A DNA stretch of 64,000 nucleotides, from positions 62,001-126,000 of the forward strand of contig CBDHYJ010000082.1 in the NCBI GenBank assembly GCA_965275905.1, in the 5' to 3' direction. Below are positions 53,517 through 61,398 of the stretch, piece by piece (position 1 is the first letter of the stretch; each line of letters starts with the position of its first letter). This stretch comes from CBDAQD01 sp965275905. GTDB lineage: Bacteria > Pseudomonadota > Alphaproteobacteria > Rhizobiales > JAJFHC01. The notes under the pieces are model-generated. The model ran no database searches. It was not told the DNA's origin and saw nothing but the letters and a program-made list of their open reading frames with translations. The position numbers were made by a program, and so were the translations under genes.

Positions 53517-53762
53517 ATGAAAGCGTTGCTTCCGAATTTCCGTCCTCTGACGATTGCCAGTGTAATGCTGGCTGCTACAGCACTTGGCGCATGTACGACA
53601 GGTGAGTTTGCCGGCGTCGTTGAAAGAGCGGCCACGGGGGCGGTGCACTCGGCCTGCAGGGATGCGGGCAATTGCGATGCGCCCTGCGACGACGGCGCCT
53701 CGCCGTCGCCTTCAAGTCCGATCTGTTCGAGAGATGGCGCTGCCCGGGGTCATCAGACCTGA
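53517..53762 (+). CDS. small cysteine-rich lipoprotein
   Basis: An 81-residue predicted lipoprotein. The signal peptide (LTIASVMLAATALGAC) ends in a lipobox LGAC with the lipidated Cys at about residue 26. The mature part has four or more further cysteines (SACRDAGNCDAPCDD, ICSRD) and a Ser/Pro-rich tail. GGGGAG precedes the ATG. It is convergent with the MoxR gene, nine bases apart. Function unknown. Confidence 0.65.
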   Translation: MKALLPNFRPLTIASVMLAATALGACTTGEFAGVVERAATGAVHSACRDAGNCDAPCDDGASPSPSSPICSRDGAARGHQT

Positions 53763-53771
53763 TCGCGAAGA

Positions 53772-54614
53772 TCAGCGCTCGCGGCGCGCCATAAAGGCCA
53801 AACGTTCGAACAGATGAACATCCTGCTCGTTCTTGAGCAGTGCGCCGTGCAGGGGCGGGATGACCTTGCCGGGATCCTTCTCACGCAGCGTTTCCGGACT
53901 GACGTCTTCATTGAGCAGCAGTTTGATCCAGTCCAGAAGCTCCGATGTGGACGGCTTTTTCTTGAGGCCCGGAACATCCCTGATCTCGTAGAAGATATTC
54001 AGCGACTCGCGAACAAGCCGCGACTTCAGTCCGGGGTAATGCACTTCCACGATCTCCTCCATGGTGTCCCTGTCCGGGAACCGGATGTAGTGGAAGAAGC
54101 ACCGCCGCAGGAATGCGTCGGGAAGTTCTTTTTCGTTGTTCGACGTGATGATCACCACGGGCCGCTGTTTGGCGACGATCGTCTCTCCTGTCTCGTAGAC
54201 AAAGAACTCCATGCGGTCGAGTTCCTGAAGCAGATCGTTAGGAAACTCGATGTCGGCCTTGTCGATCTCGTCGATCAGCAGAATGGGTCGTTCCGCATGG
54301 GTGAAGGCTTCCCAGAGTTTGCCCTTGCGGATGTAGTTCGCGATGTCCTTTACGCGTTCGTCGCCGAGTTGCGAATCCCTCAACCGGCTGACCGCGTCAT
54401 ACTCGTACAGACCCTGCTGCGCTTTGGTCGAGGACTTGATATGCCACTCCAGCAATGGCGTGCCGAGCGCCTTCGCCACTTCGTGCGCGAGGACGGTCTT
54501 GCCGGTTCCAGGCTCGCCTTTCACCAGCAGCGGACGCTCAAGCGTAATGGCAGCATTGACCGCGACACGAAGGTCCTCGGTCGCCACGTAGTCCTTTGTT
54601 CCTTCAAATTTCAT
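53772..54614 (-). CDS. MoxR-family AAA ATPase
   Basis: AAA+ chaperone-like ATPase of 280 residues. Walker A GEPGTGKT (33-40), Walker B ILLIDEIDKAD near 112, sensor 1 VVIITSNNEKELP near 155 and arginine finger FLRRCFFHYI near 168. The C-terminal lid has RDVPGLKKKPSTSELLDWIK. MoxR ATPases act with VWA proteins; the CoxE-like gene at 50483 is the nearest partner. Divergent from the flagellar hook gene. Confidence 0.93.
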   Translation of the reverse strand: MKFEGTKDYVATEDLRVAVNAAITLERPLLVKGEPGTGKTVLAHEVAKALGTPLLEWHIKSSTKAQQGLYEYDAVSRLRDSQLGDERVKDIANYIRKGKLWEAFTHAERPILLIDEIDKADIEFPNDLLQELDRMEFFVYETGETIVAKQRPVVIITSNNEKELPDAFLRRCFFHYIRFPDRDTMEEIVEVHYPGLKSRLVRESLNIFYEIRDVPGLKKKPSTSELLDWIKLLLNEDVSPETLREKDPGKVIPPLHGALLKNEQDVHLFERLAFMARRER

Positions 54615-54807
54615 CCGACTGCGTCCGCGCGTTCCCGATCCATCACAAAACGGCGCGCACGTTAGGCTGACGCGCGTGGTTCCGCAAGCGGCAGATATGC
54701 CGTCTGCCCGGCAAATCGTGCCGGGTGAGTCGATAGTTGCCGGTCACTGATTGCCGGGGGTGATTTTTGAATATCACTAACCAATTGATTTAAAAAGGAT
54801 TTATAAC

Positions 54808-54824
54808 TTGGCCCGCTCCTTGCT
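54808..54824 (+). promoter_or_regulatory. sigma-54 promoter of the flgE-flgK-flgL genes
   Basis: TTGGCCCGCTCCTTGCT matches the YTGGCACGRNNNTTGCW consensus at 12 of 14 fixed positions, with GG and GC exactly ten bases apart. It is 78 bases before flgE, predicting a start of transcription near 54835. Late-hook genes are sigma-54 dependent in many alphaproteobacteria. Confidence 0.75.
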
Positions 54825-54901
54825 CATGTCACATCGAGAATTTGTGGATCTCGTGTCCGTTCCGGAAAGGCCGGACGGCACGAAGCAGTAGGAGGTCTTC
54901 C

Positions 54902-56878
54902 ATGGGTATTTTTGGCGCCTTGACCACGGCAATCAGCGGACTGCGTGCGCAGTCATTCGCACTGGAGCATGTGTCCGACAATATCGCGAACAGTCAGACC
55001 ATCGGTTTCAAGCGCACCGAGACCAGCTTCCTTGAAGTGGTTTCGGAATCGACACCGAGGCAGCAGGGATCCGGCGTTGTCATTGCCAATTCCCGCGCAA
55101 CCAACGCTGTGCAGGGTGACATTCAGCAATCCAGCGTCGACACCCATATCGCCATCAACGGTGACGGATATTTCGTGGTCGAGCAGCAGGCCGGCCTGAC
55201 GGACGGCAATCCGATTTTCTCCGGCGTCGACCTCTATACCCGCCGGGGTGATTTCGAGATTGACCGGAACGGGTATCTGGTCAACGGCTCAGGTTACTTC
55301 CTGAAAGGCCTGGCGCTCGACCCGGTGACAGGGAACCCGACGGGCAGCCTGCCTGATGTGATCCAGATTTCCCGTGATCTCATCCCGGCCCAGCAGACAT
55401 CGCAAATCGAATACCGGGCCAACCTGCCGGCGTTTCCACAGACAGCAGCATACGATCCGCTGGTCCCCAACTCCGAGCTGATCAATCCGCCGGTCAGTGT
55501 TGCCGGAACCAATGCGACTATTTCCGCTGATGCTGCGGCTGTCATGACCGGCTCTGTCAATGTGAGCAGCGAGACGGACTTCCTGACCAACACGACGATC
55601 GCACAAAACGACACGCTGAGCATCAACGGCAATGTCATTACATTTGGAACCGGGGCGGGCGAGGTGGACACGGCCGCAGAGCTTCTGACCGAGATCGCCA
55701 ATGCCACGGGCTACACGGCGGCCTATGACGGCAACGGCTTTCTCCAGGTCACGGGGCCGGATACGGAGACCAACCTGGCAATCACCGGTTCGGCGACCGT
55801 TCTCACCGAACTTGGCCTGACGGCGACAACCCACAACGCCACCAACCTGCTTACACAGGGCATCGCGCAGAATGACACGTTCACCGTCAATGTGGGCGGT
55901 GCCGGCGTGCAGACCATCACGTTCGGCACAGGTGGTGGCGAAGTGACCACACTTGCCGAACTGAGCACTGCGCTCGCCGCACTGACCGGCGTCACCGCTA
56001 CGGTTGACGCAAACGGCAACATTACAGTCACGGCGGACAACGCGGCCGAGACCCTGGAGATCGGGGGCAATACGTCCGGCAATTTCGGGCTGAGCAACAC
56101 GACGCAGAGCCCGCTTTTCTCGAGCATCGCGACCATTTCCGCCAACCAGGCGACCACCTTCCTCGAAGGTACGATCGCCGGCGGCGCCATAACGACCTAT
56201 GACTCCTCCGGTGCACCGGTCAACGTGCAGTTCCGCTGGGGCAAGACCGACAGCATCGCGGCGGGGGGCAACGATACCTGGAACCTGTTCTATCTCACCA
56301 ACAGCACGGCCACAGGCACTGAGACCGCCTGGCAGAACGTCGGCCAGGATTATGTGTTCGGAGCGGACGGGCAATTGTCGCCGGCGGTGCCCAACCTGAC
56401 CATCAGCAATCTGACGGTCGATAACCTCAACATTGGCGACATCAACCTCATTCACGGCCAGACCGGGCTGTCGCAATTCTCGGATCCGAACGGAACGGCA
56501 CAGGTCACGGACATCGATCAGAACGGCTACGGTTCGGGTGAACTGGCAAGCCTCGCTATCACCAACGACGGCCGCGTCACCGGTATCTACACCAACGGTG
56601 AAACCGTCGAGATCGCGGAGGTGACGATCGCCACGTTCAATTCCGACGGCAACCTGCGAAAGCTCGACGGCGGCGCGTTCGCCGAAACCGAAGAGTCCGG
56701 AGCCGCACTTCTGGGCGGCGGCGGGCAGATCGTCGGCCAGTCGCTCGAGGGATCGAACTCCGATATCGCCGACGAGTTTGCCAAGCTGATCGTGACGCAG
56801 CAGGCCTACACGGCAAACACGAGGATCGTCACCACCAGTGACGAGATGCTGCAGGAAGCGGTCAACATGGTCCGTTAG
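54902..56878 (+). CDS. flgE: flagellar hook protein FlgE
   Basis: Structural subunit of the hook. ATG 54902 follows TAGGAGG and gives the standard hook N-terminus MGIFGALTTAISGLRAQSFA. The 658-residue protein has the rod/hook D0 motif (NIANSQTIGFKRTETSF near 30), the DGYFVV beta core near 90, and the C-terminal D0 helix (EFAKLIVTQQAYTANTRIVT). Residues 231-405 hold two tandem copies of a Thr/Gly-rich module also found in the flagellin of this window, which is unusual for a hook. Expression probably depends on sigma-54. Confidence 0.95.
   Translation: MGIFGALTTAISGLRAQSFALEHVSDNIANSQTIGFKRTETSFLEVVSESTPRQQGSGVVIANSRATNAVQGDIQQSSVDTHIAINGDGYFVVEQQAGLTDGNPIFSGVDLYTRRGDFEIDRNGYLVNGSGYFLKGLALDPVTGNPTGSLPDVIQISRDLIPAQQTSQIEYRANLPAFPQTAAYDPLVPNSELINPPVSVAGTNATISADAAAVMTGSVNVSSETDFLTNTTIAQNDTLSINGNVITFGTGAGEVDTAAELLTEIANATGYTAAYDGNGFLQVTGPDTETNLAITGSATVLTELGLTATTHNATNLLTQGIAQNDTFTVNVGGAGVQTITFGTGGGEVTTLAELSTALAALTGVTATVDANGNITVTADNAAETLEIGGNTSGNFGLSNTTQSPLFSSIATISANQATTFLEGTIAGGAITTYDSSGAPVNVQFRWGKTDSIAAGGNDTWNLFYLTNSTATGTETAWQNVGQDYVFGADGQLSPAVPNLTISNLTVDNLNIGDINLIHGQTGLSQFSDPNGTAQVTDIDQNGYGSGELASLAITNDGRVTGIYTNGETVEIAEVTIATFNSDGNLRKLDGGAFAETEESGAALLGGGGQIVGQSLEGSNSDIADEFAKLIVTQQAYTANTRIVTTSDEMLQEAVNMVR
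55592..56116 (+). repeat. two tandem 85-residue modules inside flgE
   Basis: Module 1 (TIAQNDTLSINGNVITFGTG, then ELLTEIANATGYTAAYDGNG) and module 2 (GIAQNDTFTVNVGG, TITFGTGGGEVTTLAELSTA, TGVTATVDANGNITVTA) are the same fold-like unit. They resemble the flagellin IN-type motif and match modules in the flagellin gene at 61399. Confidence 0.75.
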
Positions 56879-56952
56879 GCGCATCACTTGAACTCCGGCG
56901 CTGGCCGGCTCCGCCAACCGGGCCGCCAGAGCCGATGAACCGGGAGTAGAAC

Positions 56953-58827
56953 ATGTCCCTGCAAGGTGCCTTGGGCACGGCCGTAAGCGGCTTGCGATCG
57001 ACACAGGTCGGCATCGACCTGGTTGCCCGCAATATCGCGAATGCGGACACGGCCGGCTATACGGCGAAACTCCAGCGTCCGGTCTCGCAGTACACGACCG
57101 GACAGGTCGTCGGTGTCAATGCGGGCCTCATCGAACGTGAGGTCAACGCGTTCATCCAGCAGCAGTTGCGCACCGAAATCGGCATCGGGTCCCAGGTCGA
57201 CATCAGGGCCGAGTTCCTGAACCGGATCGATCAGCTGCTCGGACGGCCGGGAGACGTCAACGCCCTCGATACCATCTTCAACGACTTCGGAAGCTCGCTG
57301 CAGGCGCTTGTCGCGAGCCCGGACCAGTTCGGCGCACGCAGCGACGTCGTTTCATCGGCGATCGCCATCACGCAGCAGCTCAACCGGCTGTCGTCCGAGA
57401 TCCAGGACATGCGCCAGCAGACCGAGGTCGGACTGGCCGATGCCGTCGACCGGGCCAACAACGCCCTGCAGCAGATCGCGCGCATCAACAGCCAGATCCA
57501 GGACGGATTCGAGTCGTCGCCCGGCATTGCCGATCTCCAGGACGAGCGCGACCGCTACATCGACGAGCTGTCCAAGCTCATGGATATCCAGGTCGCTGAA
57601 TCGGACAGGGGCGCGGTGCGGGTCTATACCGGCGGGGGCAACCTGCTTGTCGACACCGAAGCGGCAACCCTGTTCTTCGATGCCAGAACGTCGATCGACG
57701 CCACGGCACAATACAGCCTCAACGAGGACGAACGGGCCGTCGGCACCCTGCGCATGGTCACGCTGGGGGGCACGCAGCTCGACCTGTTCCGGCATGGAGC
57801 GATCAATTCCGGCGAGATTGCCGCCTATCGCGAATTGCGCGACACCACTCTGGTCCAGGCGCAGGCCCAGCTCGACGAGCTTGCGCATGGTCTCGCGTTG
57901 TCCCTGTCGACCAAGGTCAACACCGGCACCGCGGCGACAGTCGGCGCCCAGAACGGGTTCGATCTGGACATCGCCGGATTGCTGGCCGGCAACGAGATCT
58001 CGGTCAGCTACACCCAGACGCCGCCCGGTACCCAGCAGACGGTGACATTCATCAGGGTGGACGATGCGTCGACGCTGCCGCTGTCCGACGATGTCACGGC
58101 CAATCCGAACGACCGGGTCGTGGGGATCGATTTCAGCGGCGGGTTTGTCGGCGCGGTCGCGGAGATCGATGCCGCGCTCGGCGGCAGCATTTCGGTCTCG
58201 TCGCCATCGGCCGACACCATCAGGATTCTGGACGACGGTGTGGCCGGGACTGTCTCGATTGACTCGGTCAGCGCTCGAATCACGTCGACTGCCCTGCAGG
58301 ACGACGGTCTGCAGATCCCGCTGTTTCAGGACCTCAACGGGACCTACAACACGTATAGCGGCTCTCTTGACGGTGCGACCCAGAAGCTTGGCTTCGCCCA
58401 GCGGATCGCGGTGAACCACCAGGTTGTCTCCGACAATTCGCTCCTGGTCCTCAGCTCGACGAGTCCGGCCACCGGCGCGTCCGATCCGGCCAGGCCGCAG
58501 GAGATCTATGCCCGGTTTGCCGAAACGCCATTCACATTCTCGCCTGCGAGCGGCATCGGCGGAAGCGGGTCGCCCTACAGCGGCAGCATCAGCGATTTCG
58601 CCAACCGCGTGATCAACTTCCAGTCGCAGCAGGCGGCCAATGCCGAGCGCGAACAGGCCGGCCAGACCATCGTGATCGATGCGCTGCAGACGCGTTTCGA
58701 GGCGGACACAAAGGTCGACGTGGATGCGGAAATGTCGCGGCTTATCGAACTGCAGAATGCCTATGCGGCTAACGCCCGTGTCATGAGCGTTGTCGCGGAT
58801 CTGCTTGAACTCCTGGTGAACATCTAG
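56953..58827 (+). CDS. flgK: flagellar hook-associated protein FlgK
   Basis: First hook-filament junction protein. The 624-residue protein begins MSLQGALGTAVSGLRSTQVG with the D0 motif NIANADTAGYTAKLQRP, has the FlgK-type DLQDERDRYIDELSKLMDIQV near 195, and ends with ELQNAYAANARVMSVVADLL. A beta-rich insert near 350-440 separates the helical halves. GGGAG precedes the ATG. It lies 74 bases after flgE and 59 before flgL. Confidence 0.95.
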   Translation: MSLQGALGTAVSGLRSTQVGIDLVARNIANADTAGYTAKLQRPVSQYTTGQVVGVNAGLIEREVNAFIQQQLRTEIGIGSQVDIRAEFLNRIDQLLGRPGDVNALDTIFNDFGSSLQALVASPDQFGARSDVVSSAIAITQQLNRLSSEIQDMRQQTEVGLADAVDRANNALQQIARINSQIQDGFESSPGIADLQDERDRYIDELSKLMDIQVAESDRGAVRVYTGGGNLLVDTEAATLFFDARTSIDATAQYSLNEDERAVGTLRMVTLGGTQLDLFRHGAINSGEIAAYRELRDTTLVQAQAQLDELAHGLALSLSTKVNTGTAATVGAQNGFDLDIAGLLAGNEISVSYTQTPPGTQQTVTFIRVDDASTLPLSDDVTANPNDRVVGIDFSGGFVGAVAEIDAALGGSISVSSPSADTIRILDDGVAGTVSIDSVSARITSTALQDDGLQIPLFQDLNGTYNTYSGSLDGATQKLGFAQRIAVNHQVVSDNSLLVLSSTSPATGASDPARPQEIYARFAETPFTFSPASGIGGSGSPYSGSISDFANRVINFQSQQAANAEREQAGQTIVIDALQTRFEADTKVDVDAEMSRLIELQNAYAANARVMSVVADLLELLVNI

Positions 58828-58886
58828 GTCGACCGGCAATGGCGCCGCGTCCGGATGTTCGGAACTGAAAGACGGAACAAAGACGG

Positions 58887-60389
58887 ATGATCAATACGTC
58901 ACTGCCCCTGGCATCCGGCCTCTCGCGCGATCTCCTCGAGCTCAGGGCGCGGACCGAAGACCTGAACCGTCAGCTTTCGACAGGCCTTAAATCGGAAACC
59001 TACGCGGGTCTCGGCTCAGACCGGGCGAAGTCGCTCTCAATCCGCCAGAGCCTGTCCGCCATCGAGGGGTTCCAGTCCGGCATCGATCTCGCTGTTCTTC
59101 GGATCAACTCCATGAGCACGAACCTGGAGCGGTTGCGCGACATTGCGGCGGAAACCCGGACGGACTCGCTCCTGAGCGAGTTCAACCCCGTAAACGGCAC
59201 CCAGAGCGACCTGCAGGTCAGTGCGGCAACCAGTCTCAATGAGACCATCGCGCTGCTGAACTTCGAAATCGGCGGCCACTATTTCTTCTCGGGCCGGACC
59301 GGTGATACCAAACCTGTCGTTTCCGACGATGTCCTGCTGAACGGTACCGGCACACAGGCCGGCCTGACGCAGGTGATCGACGAACGCCGCCAGGCGGATC
59401 TCGGCGCGGACGGGCGCGGACGTCTGCAGATTCCGGCTCCGGTCGGTGCGGTGGTCAGCTTCAACGAAGATGTCGCCGGCTCGCCGTTCGGCTTCAAGAT
59501 CGCATCCGTCACAAGTTCCCTGACCGGCACGACGGTCAACGGACCGACCGGTGCGCCGCAGAATGTCGACGTCACGTTTTCCGCCACCCTGCCGCAGGAC
59601 GGCGAAACGATCACGGTCGTTCTCGACCTTCCGGACGGCACGCAGACCGAAGTGACGCTGACGGCGAGAAACAACGGGCCGATCGGGCCGGGCGAGTTCG
59701 GTGCGGCCGGCAACGAGCTGACGACCGCCTCGAATTTCCAGGCTGCGCTCGTTGCCCAGATCGAGGAACAGGCCGCGACGTCGCTGCGTTCGGCTTCGGC
59801 GGCCGAGGCGGCCGACAACTTTTTCGACTATGACTCGACGACCGCGCCTCAACGGGTGGGCGGGCCGCCATACGACACGGCAACAACGCTGGTGGACGGC
59901 ACTGCGGCCGATACGGTGTTCTGGTACCAGGGCGATACCGGCCCCGGGGAGGCGCGCGATACCGCCGTCGTTCAGGCCGACGTTTCGCTTTCGATCACCT
60001 ATGGCGCACGGGCCAACGAATCTCAGCTCTCGACGCTGGTCAAGAATCTGGCACTGCTCGCCTCTGAAGAATTCGATCCCACCGACACCAATACCAACGA
60101 ACGCTACCGCCAGTTGCGCGACCGGGCAGGGGAGGCATTGGGCTATCTCGACGGCGCACCCTCGGTGGAGGACATGATCGGCGAACTGGGCTTCAAGATG
60201 AACGCGCTGAACAACACGTCGGAACGCCATGACGCGGCGAAGAACGTGGCGCTGACGTTCCAGGCCGAGATCGAGCAGGCCGACGTTTACGAAGTGACTG
60301 CGCAGCTGCTGCAACTCGAGACCCAGCTCGAAGCCAGTTACCGTGTGACCTCGATCCTGGCCAACCTGAGCCTGGTCAACTTCCTCTGA
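58887..60389 (+). CDS. flgL: flagellar hook-filament junction protein FlgL
   Basis: Second junction protein, flagellin-like. The N-terminal D0/D1 helices start MINTSLPLASGLSRDLLELR, then RQLSTGLKSETYAGLGSDRA; the C-terminal helix ends QLETQLEASYRVTSILANLS. At 500 residues it is much longer than enterobacterial FlgL (about 300) because of a central beta-rich insert (about 190-390, including GETITVVLDLPDGTQTEVTL). Last gene of the plus-strand hook set; terminator follows. Confidence 0.93.
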   Translation: MINTSLPLASGLSRDLLELRARTEDLNRQLSTGLKSETYAGLGSDRAKSLSIRQSLSAIEGFQSGIDLAVLRINSMSTNLERLRDIAAETRTDSLLSEFNPVNGTQSDLQVSAATSLNETIALLNFEIGGHYFFSGRTGDTKPVVSDDVLLNGTGTQAGLTQVIDERRQADLGADGRGRLQIPAPVGAVVSFNEDVAGSPFGFKIASVTSSLTGTTVNGPTGAPQNVDVTFSATLPQDGETITVVLDLPDGTQTEVTLTARNNGPIGPGEFGAAGNELTTASNFQAALVAQIEEQAATSLRSASAAEAADNFFDYDSTTAPQRVGGPPYDTATTLVDGTAADTVFWYQGDTGPGEARDTAVVQADVSLSITYGARANESQLSTLVKNLALLASEEFDPTDTNTNERYRQLRDRAGEALGYLDGAPSVEDMIGELGFKMNALNNTSERHDAAKNVALTFQAEIEQADVYEVTAQLLQLETQLEASYRVTSILANLSLVNFL

Positions 60390-60450
60390 CGGAGATCATC
60401 TGACACAGAGCCGCCTGACCGTGGGCCGACTCATCGTCGGCACAAACAAA

Positions 60451-60476
60451 AACGGCGCATCTTCGGATGCGCCGTT
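60451..60476. terminator. bidirectional terminator between flgL and flaF
   Basis: AACGGCGCATC pairs perfectly with GATGCGCCGTT over a TTCG loop. On the plus strand it forms a C(UUCG)G-capped hairpin after flgL; on the minus strand it is followed by TTTGTTTGTG and serves flaF. Confidence 0.8.
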
Positions 60477-60501
60477 CGGCATTTCTGATTGTGGCTGACT
60501 G

Positions 60502-60867
60502 TCAGGCCTGTCCGCGCAGCCCGGCGGCGATATTCTGGTTGATCGTGATCAGCGGCCCGAGCTTCTCGGGCGCCGGCTCGACGAGTGCCTCCGCGGTGCG
60601 TCCGAGAATGAACACGCCGATCGAACCGATGTTGTTCTTCACGTCCTGGGGAAGCGGATTCTCTTCCCGGGCGACCGAGGAAACGAACACGGTCCAGAGC
60701 TTGCTGTTGAAGTTCAGTGCCCTGCGCACGGCCGTACGGTCGTCCGTCCAGTTGTCTCTGATGCTCTGAAGTTCGGACGCCGCCTTGATCAGGAGCGAAG
60801 CCTCGCGCTCCCGCGAATTCTCGGTAATTTTGGCAGTCTCGTTATACGCCTGTGCCGCATTCTGCAT
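60502..60867 (-). CDS. flaF: flagellar biosynthesis regulator FlaF
   Basis: Alphaproteobacterial factor required for flagellin synthesis and secretion, acting opposite FlbT. The 121-residue helical protein matches FlaF: QNAAQAYNETAKITENSRER at the start, ALNFNSKLWTVFVSSVAREE near 50, and LPQDVKNNIGSIGVFILGRT near 73. Its start overlaps the end of flbT by 26 bases, so the pair is translationally linked. Confidence 0.94.
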   Translation of the reverse strand: MQNAAQAYNETAKITENSREREASLLIKAASELQSIRDNWTDDRTAVRRALNFNSKLWTVFVSSVAREENPLPQDVKNNIGSIGVFILGRTAEALVEPAPEKLGPLITINQNIAAGLRGQA

Positions 60868-61243
60868 GATCCAGTAGTTTCCTCTCGTAGTCGATCAATG
60901 CCCTTGTATCCTTCAAAGCTTTATAGAAAGAACCGGTTAATATGTGGTTATTTATCGCCTCCAAATAGGGCATTGTGCTCGGCGCGGCATCCGACAAGTC
61001 CTTGATTAACTTGAAATAAATATCGTGATGCTCGCGCGGGTCATCGGAGAGGTACATGGTCTGGACGGTGAGGTAGACGCGCTTGGCCGGCGTGTCGGCA
61101 TTCTCGGGCATGAGGATGTCTTTTTCCCTCAGGATCGGCGTAGAGCCGTCTATGAACAGCCTGGCGCGCTGATTGCCGTTCGTAATCATGGTCTCGCCGA
61201 GAATGAACCGTTCGCCCGGTTTGAGTTCCACTTTGAGCGCCAT
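60842..61243 (-). CDS. flbT: flagellin mRNA repressor FlbT
   Basis: Post-transcriptional regulator that binds the flagellin leader mRNA and controls its stability. The 133-residue protein has the family motifs LKPGERFILGETMITNGNQR near 7, RVYLTVQTMYLSDDPREHHD near 55 and YKALKDTRALIDYERKLL near 107. It lies downstream of flagellin on the same strand, separated by a terminator, and upstream of overlapping flaF. Confidence 0.95.
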   Translation of the reverse strand: MALKVELKPGERFILGETMITNGNQRARLFIDGSTPILREKDILMPENADTPAKRVYLTVQTMYLSDDPREHHDIYFKLIKDLSDAAPSTMPYLEAINNHILTGSFYKALKDTRALIDYERKLLDHAECGTGV

Positions 61244-61288
61244 GGCTGTGCCTTGTCTGAAAGAATTGTGACCCGCGATTCGCCGCGG

Positions 61289-61294
61289 ATTATA
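61289..61294 (-). promoter_or_regulatory. candidate -10 box for flbT-flaF
   Basis: A perfect TATAAT on the minus strand, 46 bases before the flbT ATG and after the flagellin terminator. No good -35 box at normal spacing was seen. Confidence 0.3.
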
Positions 61295-61332
61295 TCAGAT
61301 CAGGGGAAGGGGCAGGGGCAAGCCGGACAGGG

Positions 61333-61373
61333 TCCGGAAAAGAAAAAGGGGGGAGAACCCCGCCTTTTCCGGA
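61333..61373 (-). terminator. Rho-independent terminator after flagellin
   Basis: On the minus strand GGGG-TTCT-CCCC(CC) is followed by TTTTTCTTTT, nested inside an outer TCCGGAAAAG/CTTTTCCGGA palindrome. It ends the flagellin message 26 bases after the stop. Confidence 0.75.
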
Positions 61374-61398
61374 TTTGTTGGCTTTCGAAGCCTGACGA

